Shown: piece after piece, positions 7,553-16,952 of the stretch
How the letters are laid out: every line of letters begins with the position of its first letter
Position numbering within the stretch: position 1 is the stretch's first letter
DNA from: an uncultured bacterium
Lineage (GTDB): Bacteria > Hydrothermota > Tepidihabitantia > Tepidihabitantales > DTDR01
Length of the DNA: 51,402 bases
Direction: 5' to 3'
Assembly: GCA_938040315.1 (NCBI GenBank)
Contig: CALHQW010000026.1
Span: 1 to 51,402 of the forward strand
The notes under the pieces: model-generated
What the model was told of the DNA's origin: nothing
The model's database searches: none
What the model saw: the letters and a program-made list of their open reading frames with translations, nothing else
Position numbers and translations under genes: made by a program

Positions 7553-9949
7553 TTATTCTTTTTCCTCTTCTTTTGCCGAAGTAAATTTTTTATAATTTTC
7601 AGCAAGTTCTTTTAATCTTTCTTTTACCTTTTTATGGACTTCTTCAGCTTTCATTCCAGTTAAAATTTCTATTCCTTCATCAACATTTTTAATTGCGTAA
7701 ATATGAAAAAGACCTTTTCTCACTGCTTCACAAACTTCTTCTTTAAGCATCAAATCGTCGATGTTACTATAAGGAATAATAACTCCTTGCGTTCCCGTGA
7801 AACCTCTTCTTTTACAAACTTCAAAAAATCCCTCTATCTTCTCATTAACACCACCAATTGCTTGTATTTCGCCTTTTTGATTTACTGAGCCAGTAACAGC
7901 AATATCTTGTCTTAAAGGAATATTACCAATGGAAGATAACAAAGCAAAAAGCTCCGCAGAAGATGCTGAATCCCCTTCTACACCACCATAACTTTGTTCA
8001 AAACAGATAGAAGCACTCATAATAATGGGAAATTCTTGAGCATATTTATCTCTTAAATAACCTTGTAAAATTAACACTCCTTTATCATGAATTTTCCCAG
8101 ATAATTGGGCTTCTCTTTCAATATTAATAATTCCTTTTGTTCCCAGGGACGTTTTAGCCGTTATTCTTGTTGGTCTGCCAAATACATATTCTCCAGTATC
8201 ATAAATAGAAAGTCCGTTAATCTGACCCACTATCGAACCTTGGGTATCAATTAATAATACTCCTTCATCGATCATCTCTTGAATTTTTTCTTCTATTAAT
8301 TTAGCCCGATAGTCTCTCATTTCTATTGCTTTTGTTACATGCTTTGCAAGAACTAACTCAGAATTATCCTTTTCTGCCCAATAACTTGCTTCTTTTAAAA
8401 TATCAGTAATAATTCCAAACCGAGTTGAAAGTTTATTTTTTCTACCCCCTAATCTTATTCCATATTCAACTAATTTAGCGATCGCACTAGCTGAAAAATG
8501 TTTTAAATTTTCCTTTTCTACAATTGTTCGAACAACATTCGCATATTCTCTTATTGTTGATTCTTTTAAATCCATTGTCCAATCAAAATCGGCTCGGACT
8601 TTAAATATCTTTTTAAAATCTTCATCATAGGTTGCTAACAAAGTATATAAGAAAGCATCACCAATCATTATCACTTTTACATTAATATCTATTGGTTCGG
8701 GTTTTAATGCTGTTACTCCAAAAAGAGAATAAGGGTCATAAGCAGTGATATCAACTTTTCTTGTTCTTAAACATCTTTTTAAAGCATACCAAGTACCTTC
8801 TAAAAGAACATCTAGAGCATTCAAAATCAAAAATCCACCATCGGCTTTTACTAAAGAACCAGCCTTAATCTTAGTAAAATCAGTTCGCCATTGACCTCGA
8901 GCATCCCAAACTTTTTCAATCGTTCCAAAAAGGTTTTTAAACGTTGGCGTATTTTCAAAAATGATTGGAACACCTGTTTCTTCAGCATTGTCAACTAAAA
9001 GATTTACGCGAAATTCTAAGTAAGGATCTCCTGACAAAATTTCTTTCATAAAGGGAAAAGGCGCCTCTTCTTCTTTTTTTTCTTTTTTAAAAATACTTAA
9101 ATCTTCTAAAATTGTTTCTTCCACTTCTTTTAAATATTCATTTACTTTTTCATTTTTTATTTTTTCTTTTATTTCGTTCAATCTCTCTTCTAAAATTGGT
9201 TTTACTGTCTCCTTGTCTAAAAAGATTAACTTTTCCCTTGTTTCTTTTTCTAAATTTCTAATTTCCTTGAATAAATTATTTAACTCATCTGTCAATTTTT
9301 GACTCTTTTCTTTTATTTTTTCATAATCTTCTCGGGATATTTTCCCTTCTTCCACAGCAAAGAGCAAGTCAGAAATTTTTATTGGATTCCCTTCCATCAC
9401 ATAAACAATTTCGGGCTTTACCATTGGTGCCGGTTGCTGCAATGCAAAACCCTCTTTCGCCACTTTTTTTTCAAATTCTAATACCATTCGATTACTTTTC
9501 TCTTTAAATTCATCAATAATCATCTGTCGCTTTTTTTGGTATCCCTCGCTTTCCAAAACTAAAGGAATATTTCTTTTAAGATATTCGATTAATTCATCCA
9601 TGCTATTTTTAAATATTCTACCTTTGCCCGGCGGCAAAACAATTAATTTAGGTTGATCAGGATTTTTGAAATTATTTACATAACATTTATCCGGCGGTGT
9701 CTCCATTGATTTTTCTAAAGTTTCTAAGAGATATTTTACTGTTGTTGTCCGACCAGTACCCACCGGACCTGTGACAAAAATATTATAACCACTTGCCTTT
9801 ATTTCTAAACCAAGTTTTAAAGCCTCCACCGCTCTTTCTTGACCAATAATATCTTGACATATAATTAAATCTTTTGTAGAGGAAAAACCTAAGCTTTCTT
9901 CATCAATAAAAAGTCTTAGTTTTTCGTAAGGAACTTTATATTTTTCCAT
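7553..9949 (-). CDS. Lon-family ATP-dependent protease (AAA + Lon serine protease domain)
   Basis: A 798-residue cytosolic protease of the 'Lon-related' group lacking the classical Lon N-domain. The Walker A variant GPVGTGRTTT (about 61-70), with Arg in place of the usual Lys, is typical of this subgroup. A long charged coiled-coil insert spans about 130-310. The AAA core carries DGGFLILNALDVLLEG, and the C-terminal Lon proteolytic domain has the Ser-Lys dyad: Ser661 in GDSASS and Lys704 in GGVNEKIEGF. The GTQGVIIP segment is also conserved. It is monocistronic with its own leaderless promoter. The Arg P-loop still permits nucleotide binding in known relatives. Confidence 0.93.
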   Translation of the reverse strand: MEKYKVPYEKLRLFIDEESLGFSSTKDLIICQDIIGQERAVEALKLGLEIKASGYNIFVTGPVGTGRTTTVKYLLETLEKSMETPPDKCYVNNFKNPDQPKLIVLPPGKGRIFKNSMDELIEYLKRNIPLVLESEGYQKKRQMIIDEFKEKSNRMVLEFEKKVAKEGFALQQPAPMVKPEIVYVMEGNPIKISDLLFAVEEGKISREDYEKIKEKSQKLTDELNNLFKEIRNLEKETREKLIFLDKETVKPILEERLNEIKEKIKNEKVNEYLKEVEETILEDLSIFKKEKKEEEAPFPFMKEILSGDPYLEFRVNLLVDNAEETGVPIIFENTPTFKNLFGTIEKVWDARGQWRTDFTKIKAGSLVKADGGFLILNALDVLLEGTWYALKRCLRTRKVDITAYDPYSLFGVTALKPEPIDINVKVIMIGDAFLYTLLATYDEDFKKIFKVRADFDWTMDLKESTIREYANVVRTIVEKENLKHFSASAIAKLVEYGIRLGGRKNKLSTRFGIITDILKEASYWAEKDNSELVLAKHVTKAIEMRDYRAKLIEEKIQEMIDEGVLLIDTQGSIVGQINGLSIYDTGEYVFGRPTRITAKTSLGTKGIINIEREAQLSGKIHDKGVLILQGYLRDKYAQEFPIIMSASICFEQSYGGVEGDSASSAELFALLSSIGNIPLRQDIAVTGSVNQKGEIQAIGGVNEKIEGFFEVCKRRGFTGTQGVIIPYSNIDDLMLKEEVCEAVRKGLFHIYAIKNVDEGIEILTGMKAEEVHKKVKERLKELAENYKKFTSAKEEEKE

Positions 9950-9954
9950 ATAAA

Positions 9955-9982
9955 ATTATAAATAATAAAATCAATTTTTCAA
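9955..9982 (-). promoter_or_regulatory. Promoter of the Lon-family gene, leaderless type
   Basis: Minus strand: TTGAAA (9982-9977), 16-nt spacer, TATAAT (9960-9955), 5 nt, then ATG at 9949. No Shine-Dalgarno is present. It has the same geometry as the promoters at 3135, 11541, 45748 and 50824. Confidence 0.72.
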
Positions 9983-9987
9983 ACAAA

Positions 9988-11535
9988 CTAATAAAAAATA
10001 ATTTTTTTATCTACCGGATATTCTATAAAATAAGAAAGATTAACAATAAATTTCTCATTAGATTTTAAATTTTTATAATAAGTAAAAGTTCCTAAATTTT
10101 CATCAATTTCATTGGGTTTTGGTTCAATTTTCATCAATTTTACCTTTATCTCCTCTGTTTGAGAAATTGGTATCTGTTCAACTATTTTTAATTTTCTTTC
10201 TTTTTCTGAATAATTTTCAATCTTTGTCTCATAAGTAAATTCTTGCCTTTCTTTTTTATCAAAAACGCCTTCCTTTTTTGTAAAAAATTTTACTAATTTT
10301 CTTTCTACTTTTATTCTCTCATCAATACCAAAATTCACTATCAAAGTCTCTTTTGGTGAAATAGTTTTTATATTGGTTTTCCCGGTATAACTGTTTTTTA
10401 TATAAGTTGCTGCCTCACCATTTAGAAGCACCATTTCTGAGTTGTTAAAAATTTTTGCTTGAAGATAGGCATTTTTGTCTTTTCTGGGATAGATGAAATA
10501 TTCAAATTCTGCTGGTAGATTTAATCCTTTTAAAAAAAATTTCTTTTCCTCACCACTTTTTAAACTTATTCTATAAGGCAACACATATTCTAAAGAAATC
10601 CCTGTTTCAGTAATTTTTATCTCCTCCTCTTCGGCTAAAATTGTTGACGGGGAAGGGGCCTCAACTTCTAACTTTTCTGCAAATTTTAGAGTAGGATAAG
10701 TTTTAGTTGCTACATCAAAATTTACATAATAAGGAACTACTTCCGGAGCAAAAGTAAAAGGTAAAATTTTTGCGGTATTTAAAACTATTTTGGTATTTTC
10801 CCAATCTTCACCAGTTTTTTGCTGGATTTTTACATAGCAATTTAAATTAACATATTTTCCATCGGCTTTTATTTCATAATAAGGGACAAAGGAGCAGGCT
10901 TTATTGACATTATAACTCATTTCAATTTCGTATTCGCCTCTTTTCTCAGGAATTACTTCAAAACTTACCTCCTTTTTATTTTCAATAATTGCTTTGATGT
11001 CTTGCAACTCTCTATTCAATGCTTCTAATTGTTTTTTATTTTCGTTAAGAGAATCTTCAATAACTAAACTTCTTTTTTTTAAATTTGCTAATTTGAGAGA
11101 TAAAAAATTTAATGCTCTTTCCCAATTTTCCGGTGAAATTTTCCCCATCAATAATTCTTTTGAAATAATCTCCGGCGATGCTAATTTTATTGATGATAAA
11201 AATTCTTCTTGTGATTTTATTACTAATTTTTCATTCTCCCAATTTTTAATTTTCCCGTCTAACTCCTTTATTTTCCTTTCCAATTCTCTAACTCTTAAAG
11301 GCGGCTCTTCTAAGTAACCTTTTTTAATAAGAACTTCACCAATTTTTAAATTTTCACTTTTAATCCTCACAGAATTATTATCTAAAAACCAAGAAAGATT
11401 TTTAAAACTCAGAGTTTCTTTCTTTTCTAAAAAAACCTTGGTTTTTCGGAATACCACCGCGTATTCCGGATAGATAATTATTGAATCTATTTGGGAATTT
11501 AAAGTAAAAGAAAATAAGAAAAATAAGAAACTCAT
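9988..11535 (-). CDS. DUF4140/DUF4139 protein (MuiA-like), secreted
   Basis: A 515-residue protein with a hydrophobic N-terminus (FLFFLFSFTLNS) that looks like a signal peptide. An N-terminal DUF4140-like segment follows (SIIIYPEYAVVFRKTKVFL), then a coiled coil at about 80-195 and a C-terminal DUF4139-type beta region (AKILPFTFAPEVVPYYVNFD, EFEYFIYPRKDKNAYLQAK, YKNLKSNEKFIVNLSYFIEYP). Relatives are annotated as mucoidy-inhibitor MuiA family proteins; the biochemical role is unknown and probably lies in the envelope. Its leaderless promoter overlaps the 3' end of the next upstream gene. Confidence 0.82.
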   Translation of the reverse strand: MSFLFFLFSFTLNSQIDSIIIYPEYAVVFRKTKVFLEKKETLSFKNLSWFLDNNSVRIKSENLKIGEVLIKKGYLEEPPLRVRELERKIKELDGKIKNWENEKLVIKSQEEFLSSIKLASPEIISKELLMGKISPENWERALNFLSLKLANLKKRSLVIEDSLNENKKQLEALNRELQDIKAIIENKKEVSFEVIPEKRGEYEIEMSYNVNKACSFVPYYEIKADGKYVNLNCYVKIQQKTGEDWENTKIVLNTAKILPFTFAPEVVPYYVNFDVATKTYPTLKFAEKLEVEAPSPSTILAEEEEIKITETGISLEYVLPYRISLKSGEEKKFFLKGLNLPAEFEYFIYPRKDKNAYLQAKIFNNSEMVLLNGEAATYIKNSYTGKTNIKTISPKETLIVNFGIDERIKVERKLVKFFTKKEGVFDKKERQEFTYETKIENYSEKERKLKIVEQIPISQTEEIKVKLMKIEPKPNEIDENLGTFTYYKNLKSNEKFIVNLSYFIEYPVDKKIIFY

Positions 11536-11540
11536 AATTA

Positions 11541-11568
11541 ATTATAAAAAAATTAATTCATTTGTCAA
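11541..11568 (-). promoter_or_regulatory. Promoter of the MuiA-like gene, leaderless type
   Basis: Minus strand: TTGACA (11568-11563), 16-nt spacer, TATAAT (11546-11541), 5 nt, ATG at 11535. The -35 box lies inside the last codons of the metallophosphoesterase gene (stop at 11558), so the promoter is embedded in coding sequence. Confidence 0.82.
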
Positions 11569-13126
11569 AATGTAGTTGATACCAATTTTTGACATCAAAA
11601 TCAAAGGGAATTTTTAAATAAAATACTTCTTCTCCTTTATAGAGTTTAATATTTAAATAAGAATAATTATTAGTAAGGATTTCCTTCAAAGGTATTTTTA
11701 TTTCACCTTTTTCTTTTTTTTCTTTTTTTGGAAATTTTTCTATTTTATCACCAATAATTCGAATCTGGGATATTTTTAATTTTTCTTCTTTGGCGGTTTT
11801 AAAAATTTCTAAAATGGAATCTTGATTTTTAGCAAAATAAAATAGGAGTGAATCAAATTGATAAAACTCTTCGGCTGAATAATTGATATAGAAATTTTCG
11901 TGATTATAATTAATAATAATTTTATTCCCTAAATTTGCTAAAGTACCATCATCTTTACTAAATTCTTCCAAGGAATAAAGTTCGCCTCTTTTAAGTCTAA
12001 TTTTTCTTTTCACTGGTAAAAGGAAAATTAGACTATCTTTCTCATTTTGATAGTTAATAAACAAATAAAGTTTTGGTAAAGGATAAATTTGGTGAGGTTT
12101 TTTTATTTTTACAATAAATTGATAACTTACTTCGCTTTTCCCCTCCAAAATAAAATTTCCTTTTTCCACATCAAATAAATAACTTTCTGAAGGAAAGTTC
12201 CAAAAAAAATTGCCACTTATTTTTTCTCTTAAAGGATTAGTAAGATAAAGTTTAATAGTATCCTCTTCTTTTTCTTCATTAATTACTAAGGTGGTTAATC
12301 TTATTCCTTCTTTTTTAAATCTTTCTTTAGAAATGATTTTTTCTAACATTATTTTTTCTTTAGAAAAGATTGAACCTGGCTTGATAACTGCGATAGCTAC
12401 TTGATTTTTCTCTACCTTACAAAACAAATAATTCTGGAAAGCTCCTTCTTTTTCATCAAAATAAATTTTGTATTTTGAACCAGAGGGGCCTACCTGAAAA
12501 TAGTGAATGCTATCATAAAAAAGATAAGTGTAAAAATGATCATGACCAGAGAAAACATAATTCACTTTATATTTTTTAAAAATCTGATGAAGTGGAAAAT
12601 CTTTCAATCTTTTATTTTCATATTCGTAGCGCCAAAAGGGGCGATGAAAAAAAACAAACTTCCATTGATATTTTTTATGACTTTCTAAATCTCTTTCTAA
12701 CCAATCAATCATTTCGGAAGGTATTTCAAAATAAGAGTTATACCTTGAATTATCTAAAATTATAAAATGGGCATTTGCGAAAGAAAAGGAATAGTAAGTT
12801 TTGCCAATTAAAGAAAGATAAATTTTTTCAGATAATTCTGAGAAAATATCGTGATCTCCGGGAGTAAAATACCACTTTATATTTGTTTCCTTTAGCATTC
12901 CCAAAACCTTTTCCCATTCCTTTAAAATTGCTAAACTATCTTTTTTATTACCCTCTATTAAATCGCCAACATTAATACCAAAGTCGGGCTTTAAAATCTT
13001 TATTTCCTCAATTATCTGTTTAAATATTTCATCTTTGGCTCCACTGGTCCTATCTCCCAAAACAACAAAGGTAAAAGAAAAACCAAGATGTCCAAAAATT
13101 AATAAAAAATAAAAAAATTTTTTCAT
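11558..13126 (-). CDS. Secreted calcineurin-like metallophosphoesterase
   Basis: A 522-residue protein with a signal peptide (about 1-18) followed by a metallophosphoesterase domain at about 20-255. Metal-site blocks are visible in order: VLGDRT (Asp), GINVGDLIEG (GD), FTPGDHDIF (GDHD in place of GNHD/E), FFHRPFW (His) and FSGHDHFY (GHDH). The C-terminal half, about 260-522, is beta-rich with no recognised domain. Such enzymes hydrolyse phosphomono- or diesters with two metal ions; the substrate is unknown. A strong terminator hairpin ends only 9 nt before the ATG, and no promoter or Shine-Dalgarno is seen, so its expression is unclear. Confidence 0.85.
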   Translation of the reverse strand: MKKFFYFLLIFGHLGFSFTFVVLGDRTSGAKDEIFKQIIEEIKILKPDFGINVGDLIEGNKKDSLAILKEWEKVLGMLKETNIKWYFTPGDHDIFSELSEKIYLSLIGKTYYSFSFANAHFIILDNSRYNSYFEIPSEMIDWLERDLESHKKYQWKFVFFHRPFWRYEYENKRLKDFPLHQIFKKYKVNYVFSGHDHFYTYLFYDSIHYFQVGPSGSKYKIYFDEKEGAFQNYLFCKVEKNQVAIAVIKPGSIFSKEKIMLEKIISKERFKKEGIRLTTLVINEEKEEDTIKLYLTNPLREKISGNFFWNFPSESYLFDVEKGNFILEGKSEVSYQFIVKIKKPHQIYPLPKLYLFINYQNEKDSLIFLLPVKRKIRLKRGELYSLEEFSKDDGTLANLGNKIIINYNHENFYINYSAEEFYQFDSLLFYFAKNQDSILEIFKTAKEEKLKISQIRIIGDKIEKFPKKEKKEKGEIKIPLKEILTNNYSYLNIKLYKGEEVFYLKIPFDFDVKNWYQLHFDK

Positions 13127-13135
13127 AAATTAAAA

Positions 13136-13165
13136 AAGCGGATGGAATTAAACTTCCATCCGCTT
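13136..13165 (-). terminator. Rho-independent terminator of the PQQ-propeller gene
   Basis: A perfect 12-bp stem (AAGCGGATGGAA at 13136-13147 pairing with TTCCATCCGCTT at 13154-13165) with a 6-nt loop. On the minus strand it is followed by a T-run. It lies 23 nt after the stop of the lipoprotein gene at 13189 and immediately before the metallophosphoesterase start codon. Confidence 0.88.
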
Positions 13166-13188
13166 CTCCTTTTTATTATTTTTAATTT

Positions 13189-14976
13189 TTATCTTTTACC
13201 ACCCGCTCTACCACTATGCTTTGGATCGTGTTGGAACATTGGCCAAGGGGTATTAGCCAATGGTAACCGGTTATAACCAATAATCGCAAAAAGATATTCT
13301 TCATTAGCAACGTAAACAATTCCATTATCACCTACCACTGGTGAACTAATAAAATCGGCTTGTAATTTTTTAGCAAAAGAAGGTGTAAGTCTTAATGAAA
13401 AATATTCACTACCATTAGAAGTTAACGGATCTATCGCATAAAAATCGCCGGCATCATTATTAATATAAAGAACCATAGTATCTTGTGTTCCAGCAAGACA
13501 GGGAGTTGATTTTATTGATGGATTCTTTGAATAACTATAAATTTTTCCTAAATCTTGGTCAAAGACTTCAATATAACCATTGTCGGTTGCTACTATCACC
13601 CTTCCATCCCAACCGATAACCGGTCCTCCAATAACTTCGGTAGTAGTGTCATTAAAATAAGCACTATTAGTAATTTGACCATCAAAAGAAATTCCATAGA
13701 TTTTTCCCATTACTGCGATATATATTTTATTATTGTGAATATTAATTGCTCCTTGACCATGGATCGGATCCCCAAGGTAAATTGACCAAACCATATTACC
13801 ATCAGGAGTTAATTTATAGAAATAACCGCTGTCGCTTTCGCCAAAATAGATATTTCCTTCATTATCCATTATACAAGAACCTTCAATACTTCCCATCGCT
13901 TTAAATTTCCATAAAACTTGACCATTAGTAGTAGAAAGACAATAAAGGGTATCGTTGTCCGAACCGATAAATAATTTACTTCCGTCAGCGGACAACAGCG
14001 GTGTACCAGTAATTGTGCCTAAACCCGATTCACTACTATCGGGATATACCCATTTCTGAGTAAGATTAGGATTGAAAGCATAAATCCTTCCCTCATTGTT
14101 TCCAATGTAAATTACTCCATCAGGTCCAATTACGGGTGAAGAAGCAAAATCTTCTCCAAGAGTCAAAGCTGCTCCTTTATATACTAAGTTACCAGTGCTT
14201 GCTTTTATCGCATAAATATTTCCACTATTATCACCAAAAATTACTAAGGTATCACCACCATAGATATAAATTGCTGGTGAACTCACGATTTCATCTTCGG
14301 CACGGAAATAAAAGAGAATATCACCGGATTCCAATTCTTTCTTTACTTTGAACTCAATCGGCTCAGAAGTATCTGACCAAACATATTTATTATCTTGAGC
14401 AATTACCTTAATTTTATAAATTCCTGTATCCGCATAACTTATGGATTCAGTAACTGGAGTGTTATTTGCTACCCAATCAGTAATTTTTTCTCTTCCGTCT
14501 CCCCAGATAAATTTATAACGAATACTATCGTTATCAGGATCAATAGCCTTTGCGGTAAATTTATAAAATCTATCTTTTAATCCGTAGGAAGGTCCTTCTA
14601 AAATGGGTTTGGAAGGTTTTTGATTACCAACAACTTCAATCATTAACAAAGAAGACCATTCAGAGAATGCACCTTTTGTATCTTCGGCTTGAACTTTTAA
14701 AGAATAGGTATCGGCTTCTTCAAAACGAATGGTTACTTTGGCAGTATCACCTGATTTATAATAATCAGTAGTTTTCTTTTGTCCATTCCAAGAAAAATGA
14801 TAACGAATATCATCATTATTTGGATCAGTAGTAACTGCTTTATATTCCGCCTCAGCATCTACACCAACTTTTGTTGGGCCAAAAACTTGTGGAATTTCCG
14901 GTGGTTTATTTTTCTTACAACTAATAGAAAAAAGTAAAACTAAAAAGATTAAAAAAATGGTTATTTTTTTACTCAT
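13189..14976 (-). CDS. PKD-domain / PQQ-like beta-propeller lipoprotein
   Basis: About 595 residues. The N-terminus KKITIFLIFLVLLFSISC is a lipoprotein signal ending in a Cys, followed by KKNKPPEIP. Two PKD/Ig-like domains come next (about 30-117 and 120-212, each with DPNNDxIRY or DPDNDSIRY motifs). A PQQ-like propeller built of repeats such as SSPVIGPDGVIYIGNNEGRI follows, and the end is WPMFQHDPKHSGR, as in many outer-surface PQQ-repeat proteins. It is probably a surface binding or scaffolding protein; no catalytic site is seen. Two ATGs are adjacent; the second (14976) is 5 nt from GGAGG and was chosen over 14979. Confidence 0.88.
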   Translation of the reverse strand: MSKKITIFLIFLVLLFSISCKKNKPPEIPQVFGPTKVGVDAEAEYKAVTTDPNNDDIRYHFSWNGQKKTTDYYKSGDTAKVTIRFEEADTYSLKVQAEDTKGAFSEWSSLLMIEVVGNQKPSKPILEGPSYGLKDRFYKFTAKAIDPDNDSIRYKFIWGDGREKITDWVANNTPVTESISYADTGIYKIKVIAQDNKYVWSDTSEPIEFKVKKELESGDILFYFRAEDEIVSSPAIYIYGGDTLVIFGDNSGNIYAIKASTGNLVYKGAALTLGEDFASSPVIGPDGVIYIGNNEGRIYAFNPNLTQKWVYPDSSESGLGTITGTPLLSADGSKLFIGSDNDTLYCLSTTNGQVLWKFKAMGSIEGSCIMDNEGNIYFGESDSGYFYKLTPDGNMVWSIYLGDPIHGQGAINIHNNKIYIAVMGKIYGISFDGQITNSAYFNDTTTEVIGGPVIGWDGRVIVATDNGYIEVFDQDLGKIYSYSKNPSIKSTPCLAGTQDTMVLYINNDAGDFYAIDPLTSNGSEYFSLRLTPSFAKKLQADFISSPVVGDNGIVYVANEEYLFAIIGYNRLPLANTPWPMFQHDPKHSGRAGGKR

Positions 14977-15008
14977 CATAACCTCCAGTTAAATTATTCA
15001 TTATTTTA

Positions 15009-15036
15009 ATAATAATTATTTTTTTTATAATGTCAA
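15009..15036 (-). promoter_or_regulatory. Promoter of the PQQ-propeller lipoprotein gene
   Basis: Minus strand: TTGACA (15036-15031), 16-nt spacer, TATTAT (15014-15009), then a leader of about 30 nt containing GGAGG (14986-14982). It sits directly after the stop codon of the TRAM-protein gene at 15037. Confidence 0.7.
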
Positions 15037-15597
15037 CTATTTCATTTCTTTATATTTTATTTTAGCAAAGATAACTTTGCCAATCTGGGTTTCCATTGTA
15101 CCAATTACTTCACATTCTAATTCTTTGCCCACATACCGAGCACCACCATCAACAACCACCTTTATTCCGCCATCTAAATAACCAATTCCTTCATCAGCAT
15201 CTTTTCCTTTCTTCATTATTTTTACAGTGATAATTGAACCAGGTAAAAATACCGGCTTTACTGCTGAATAAATATCATCAACCGTAATTACAGTAACTTT
15301 TCCTTCGTCATCTTTCAAGGTTGGATTGGTCGTTAGAATTATGCTATTATCCTTTTTGGCTAACTGATGAAGTTTTTCTTTGTTAAATCTTCCTTTTATA
15401 ATTTTTAATTTTCTTCCAAAAAGAGTTTTTAATTTTTCCAAATTTTCTAAAATCAAACTTTTTTTAATATCTTCTGTTACATCTTCACACACAACAATAT
15501 TACCATCGAGAATTTTTAATTTCAAAAAATTCAAAATTCTTAAATCCTCCAAACTTTTAATATCAATCAAAATATTTCTTTCTTTTTTAAAAAACAT
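15037..15597 (-). CDS. PIN-like/TRAM protein, YacL-type without membrane anchor
   Basis: About 186 residues. The C-terminal part (about 110-185) is a TRAM RNA-binding domain like that of YacL proteins: FLPGSIITVKIMKKG, GIGYLDGGIKVVVDGG and IGKVIFAKI. The N-terminal part resembles a degenerate PIN nuclease (ILTTNPTLKDDEG in place of the usual viTND.NL), so nuclease activity is doubtful. The N-terminal transmembrane helices of YacL are missing. It lies directly behind radA, as YacL-type genes often do. The chosen ATG (15597) has GGGAGG 5 nt upstream; a GTG at 15603 overlaps the ribosome site itself and is unlikely. Confidence 0.8.
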   Translation of the reverse strand: MFFKKERNILIDIKSLEDLRILNFLKLKILDGNIVVCEDVTEDIKKSLILENLEKLKTLFGRKLKIIKGRFNKEKLHQLAKKDNSIILTTNPTLKDDEGKVTVITVDDIYSAVKPVFLPGSIITVKIMKKGKDADEGIGYLDGGIKVVVDGGARYVGKELECEVIGTMETQIGKVIFAKIKYKEMK

Positions 15598-15599
15598 AT

Positions 15600-16952
15600 T
15601 CACCTCCCTTGGTCAAAATTAAGAATTTTAAATACCTCTTTTAAAGAACTCACCGGAATAATTTCTATATTATCTCCTTCTAAATAAATTGGGGTGTTTT
15701 CTTTTGGCAAAATAACTCTACTAAAACCAAGTTTTTTGGCTTCCTTAATCCTTTCTCTAATAAGTGAAACCGGTCTTATTTCGCCTAATAAACCCACTTC
15801 TCCTAAAAAACAGGTTAATTTTTTTATGGAAGTTCTTTTTATTGCCGAAGCAACCGCACAAATTATTCCTAAATCACCGGCATTTTCTTTAATATATAGA
15901 GAACCAGCAATATTCAAATAAATATCATATCGGCCGGTAGTAATATTTGCCTGAATATCTAAAACCGATAAAAGAATTGATAATCTTCTGATATCAAAAC
16001 CTTGAACTACCCTTTGGGGATAGGGAAAATAAGTAGGTGTGGCTAAACATTGGATTTCAGTAACAATTACCCTTCTTCCTTCAGATAGCGGTACAAAAGT
16101 AAGCCCAGATACTTCTTCTTTTAAATGGGGAAGGAAAAGTAAATAAGGATTCTTCACTTCCTGTAATCCAAATTCTTGCATTTCAAAAATTCCAATCTCA
16201 TTTGCTGGTCCGAAACGATTTTTTTCACATCTCAAAATTCGATAATCAGTGTTAATATCGCCTTCAAAATATAAAACTACATCTACCATATGTTCTAAAA
16301 CTTTTGGACCGGCAATCAATCCTTGTTTAGTCACGTGACTTATAATAATTAAGGGAAGGTCTTTTCTTTTTGCTAAATTTAATAATTTTAATGTCACTTC
16401 TCTTACCTGAGTCACTGAACCAGCAACTTGCGGGATTGTTTTATCTTCGATTGTTTGGATTGAATCAATAATAACAATATCTGGATTTAAATTATTTATT
16501 TGCAAAAGAATTTCTTCTAAATCAGAAGAAAATAGAAGATAAAACTTTTCATAATTAATTTTCCAAAGAGAAGAAAGGCGGTTATATCTCATTTTTATTT
16601 GAGAGGGATTTTCTTCGCTAGAAACGTAAAGCACCTTAAAACCTTTGCTAATTAGGGCTAAAGAAATTTGAAGACTTAAGGTTGATTTACCTATTCCTGG
16701 TTCGCCTCCAATTAAAATTAAAGAACCTTTTACCAAACCACCGCCTAAAACTCGGTCAAACTCTTCAATTTCGGTTTTTAACCTTTTCTCTTTGCTTTCT
16801 TTTATTTCTGTCAAATTCACTAATATTCCTTTTGTCTTTTCTTTTTCTATGGTTTCCCTTATTTCTTTAAAACTATTCCAACTACCACACATTGGACACT
16901 TTCCTAACCATTTAGAACTTTCGTAACCACAATTTTCACAAACAAAAATCAT
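15600..16952 (-). CDS. radA: DNA repair protein RadA
   Basis: RecA-like ATPase that processes recombination intermediates by branch migration. The 450 residues start with a zinc finger (Cys5, Cys8, Cys19, Cys22), followed by Walker A GEPGIGKST (about 83-91), the diagnostic KNRFG motif (EKNRFGPANEIG) and a C-terminal Lon-protease-like domain (about 340-445) lacking the catalytic Ser-Lys pair. The gene overlaps dnaB by 4 nt. Its last codons (CAA GGG AGG TGA) supply the Shine-Dalgarno for the following TRAM gene. Confidence 0.96.
   Translation of the reverse strand: MIFVCENCGYESSKWLGKCPMCGSWNSFKEIRETIEKEKTKGILVNLTEIKESKEKRLKTEIEEFDRVLGGGLVKGSLILIGGEPGIGKSTLSLQISLALISKGFKVLYVSSEENPSQIKMRYNRLSSLWKINYEKFYLLFSSDLEEILLQINNLNPDIVIIDSIQTIEDKTIPQVAGSVTQVREVTLKLLNLAKRKDLPLIIISHVTKQGLIAGPKVLEHMVDVVLYFEGDINTDYRILRCEKNRFGPANEIGIFEMQEFGLQEVKNPYLLFLPHLKEEVSGLTFVPLSEGRRVIVTEIQCLATPTYFPYPQRVVQGFDIRRLSILLSVLDIQANITTGRYDIYLNIAGSLYIKENAGDLGIICAVASAIKRTSIKKLTCFLGEVGLLGEIRPVSLIRERIKEAKKLGFSRVILPKENTPIYLEGDNIEIIPVSSLKEVFKILNFDQGR

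Noticed and set aside
10994-11317. 107-codon ORF antisense to the MuiA-like gene
   Set aside because: It mirrors the coiled-coil coding region of a well-supported gene on the other strand. Long antisense ORFs are expected in such AT-rich, Lys/Glu/Leu-rich coding sequence.
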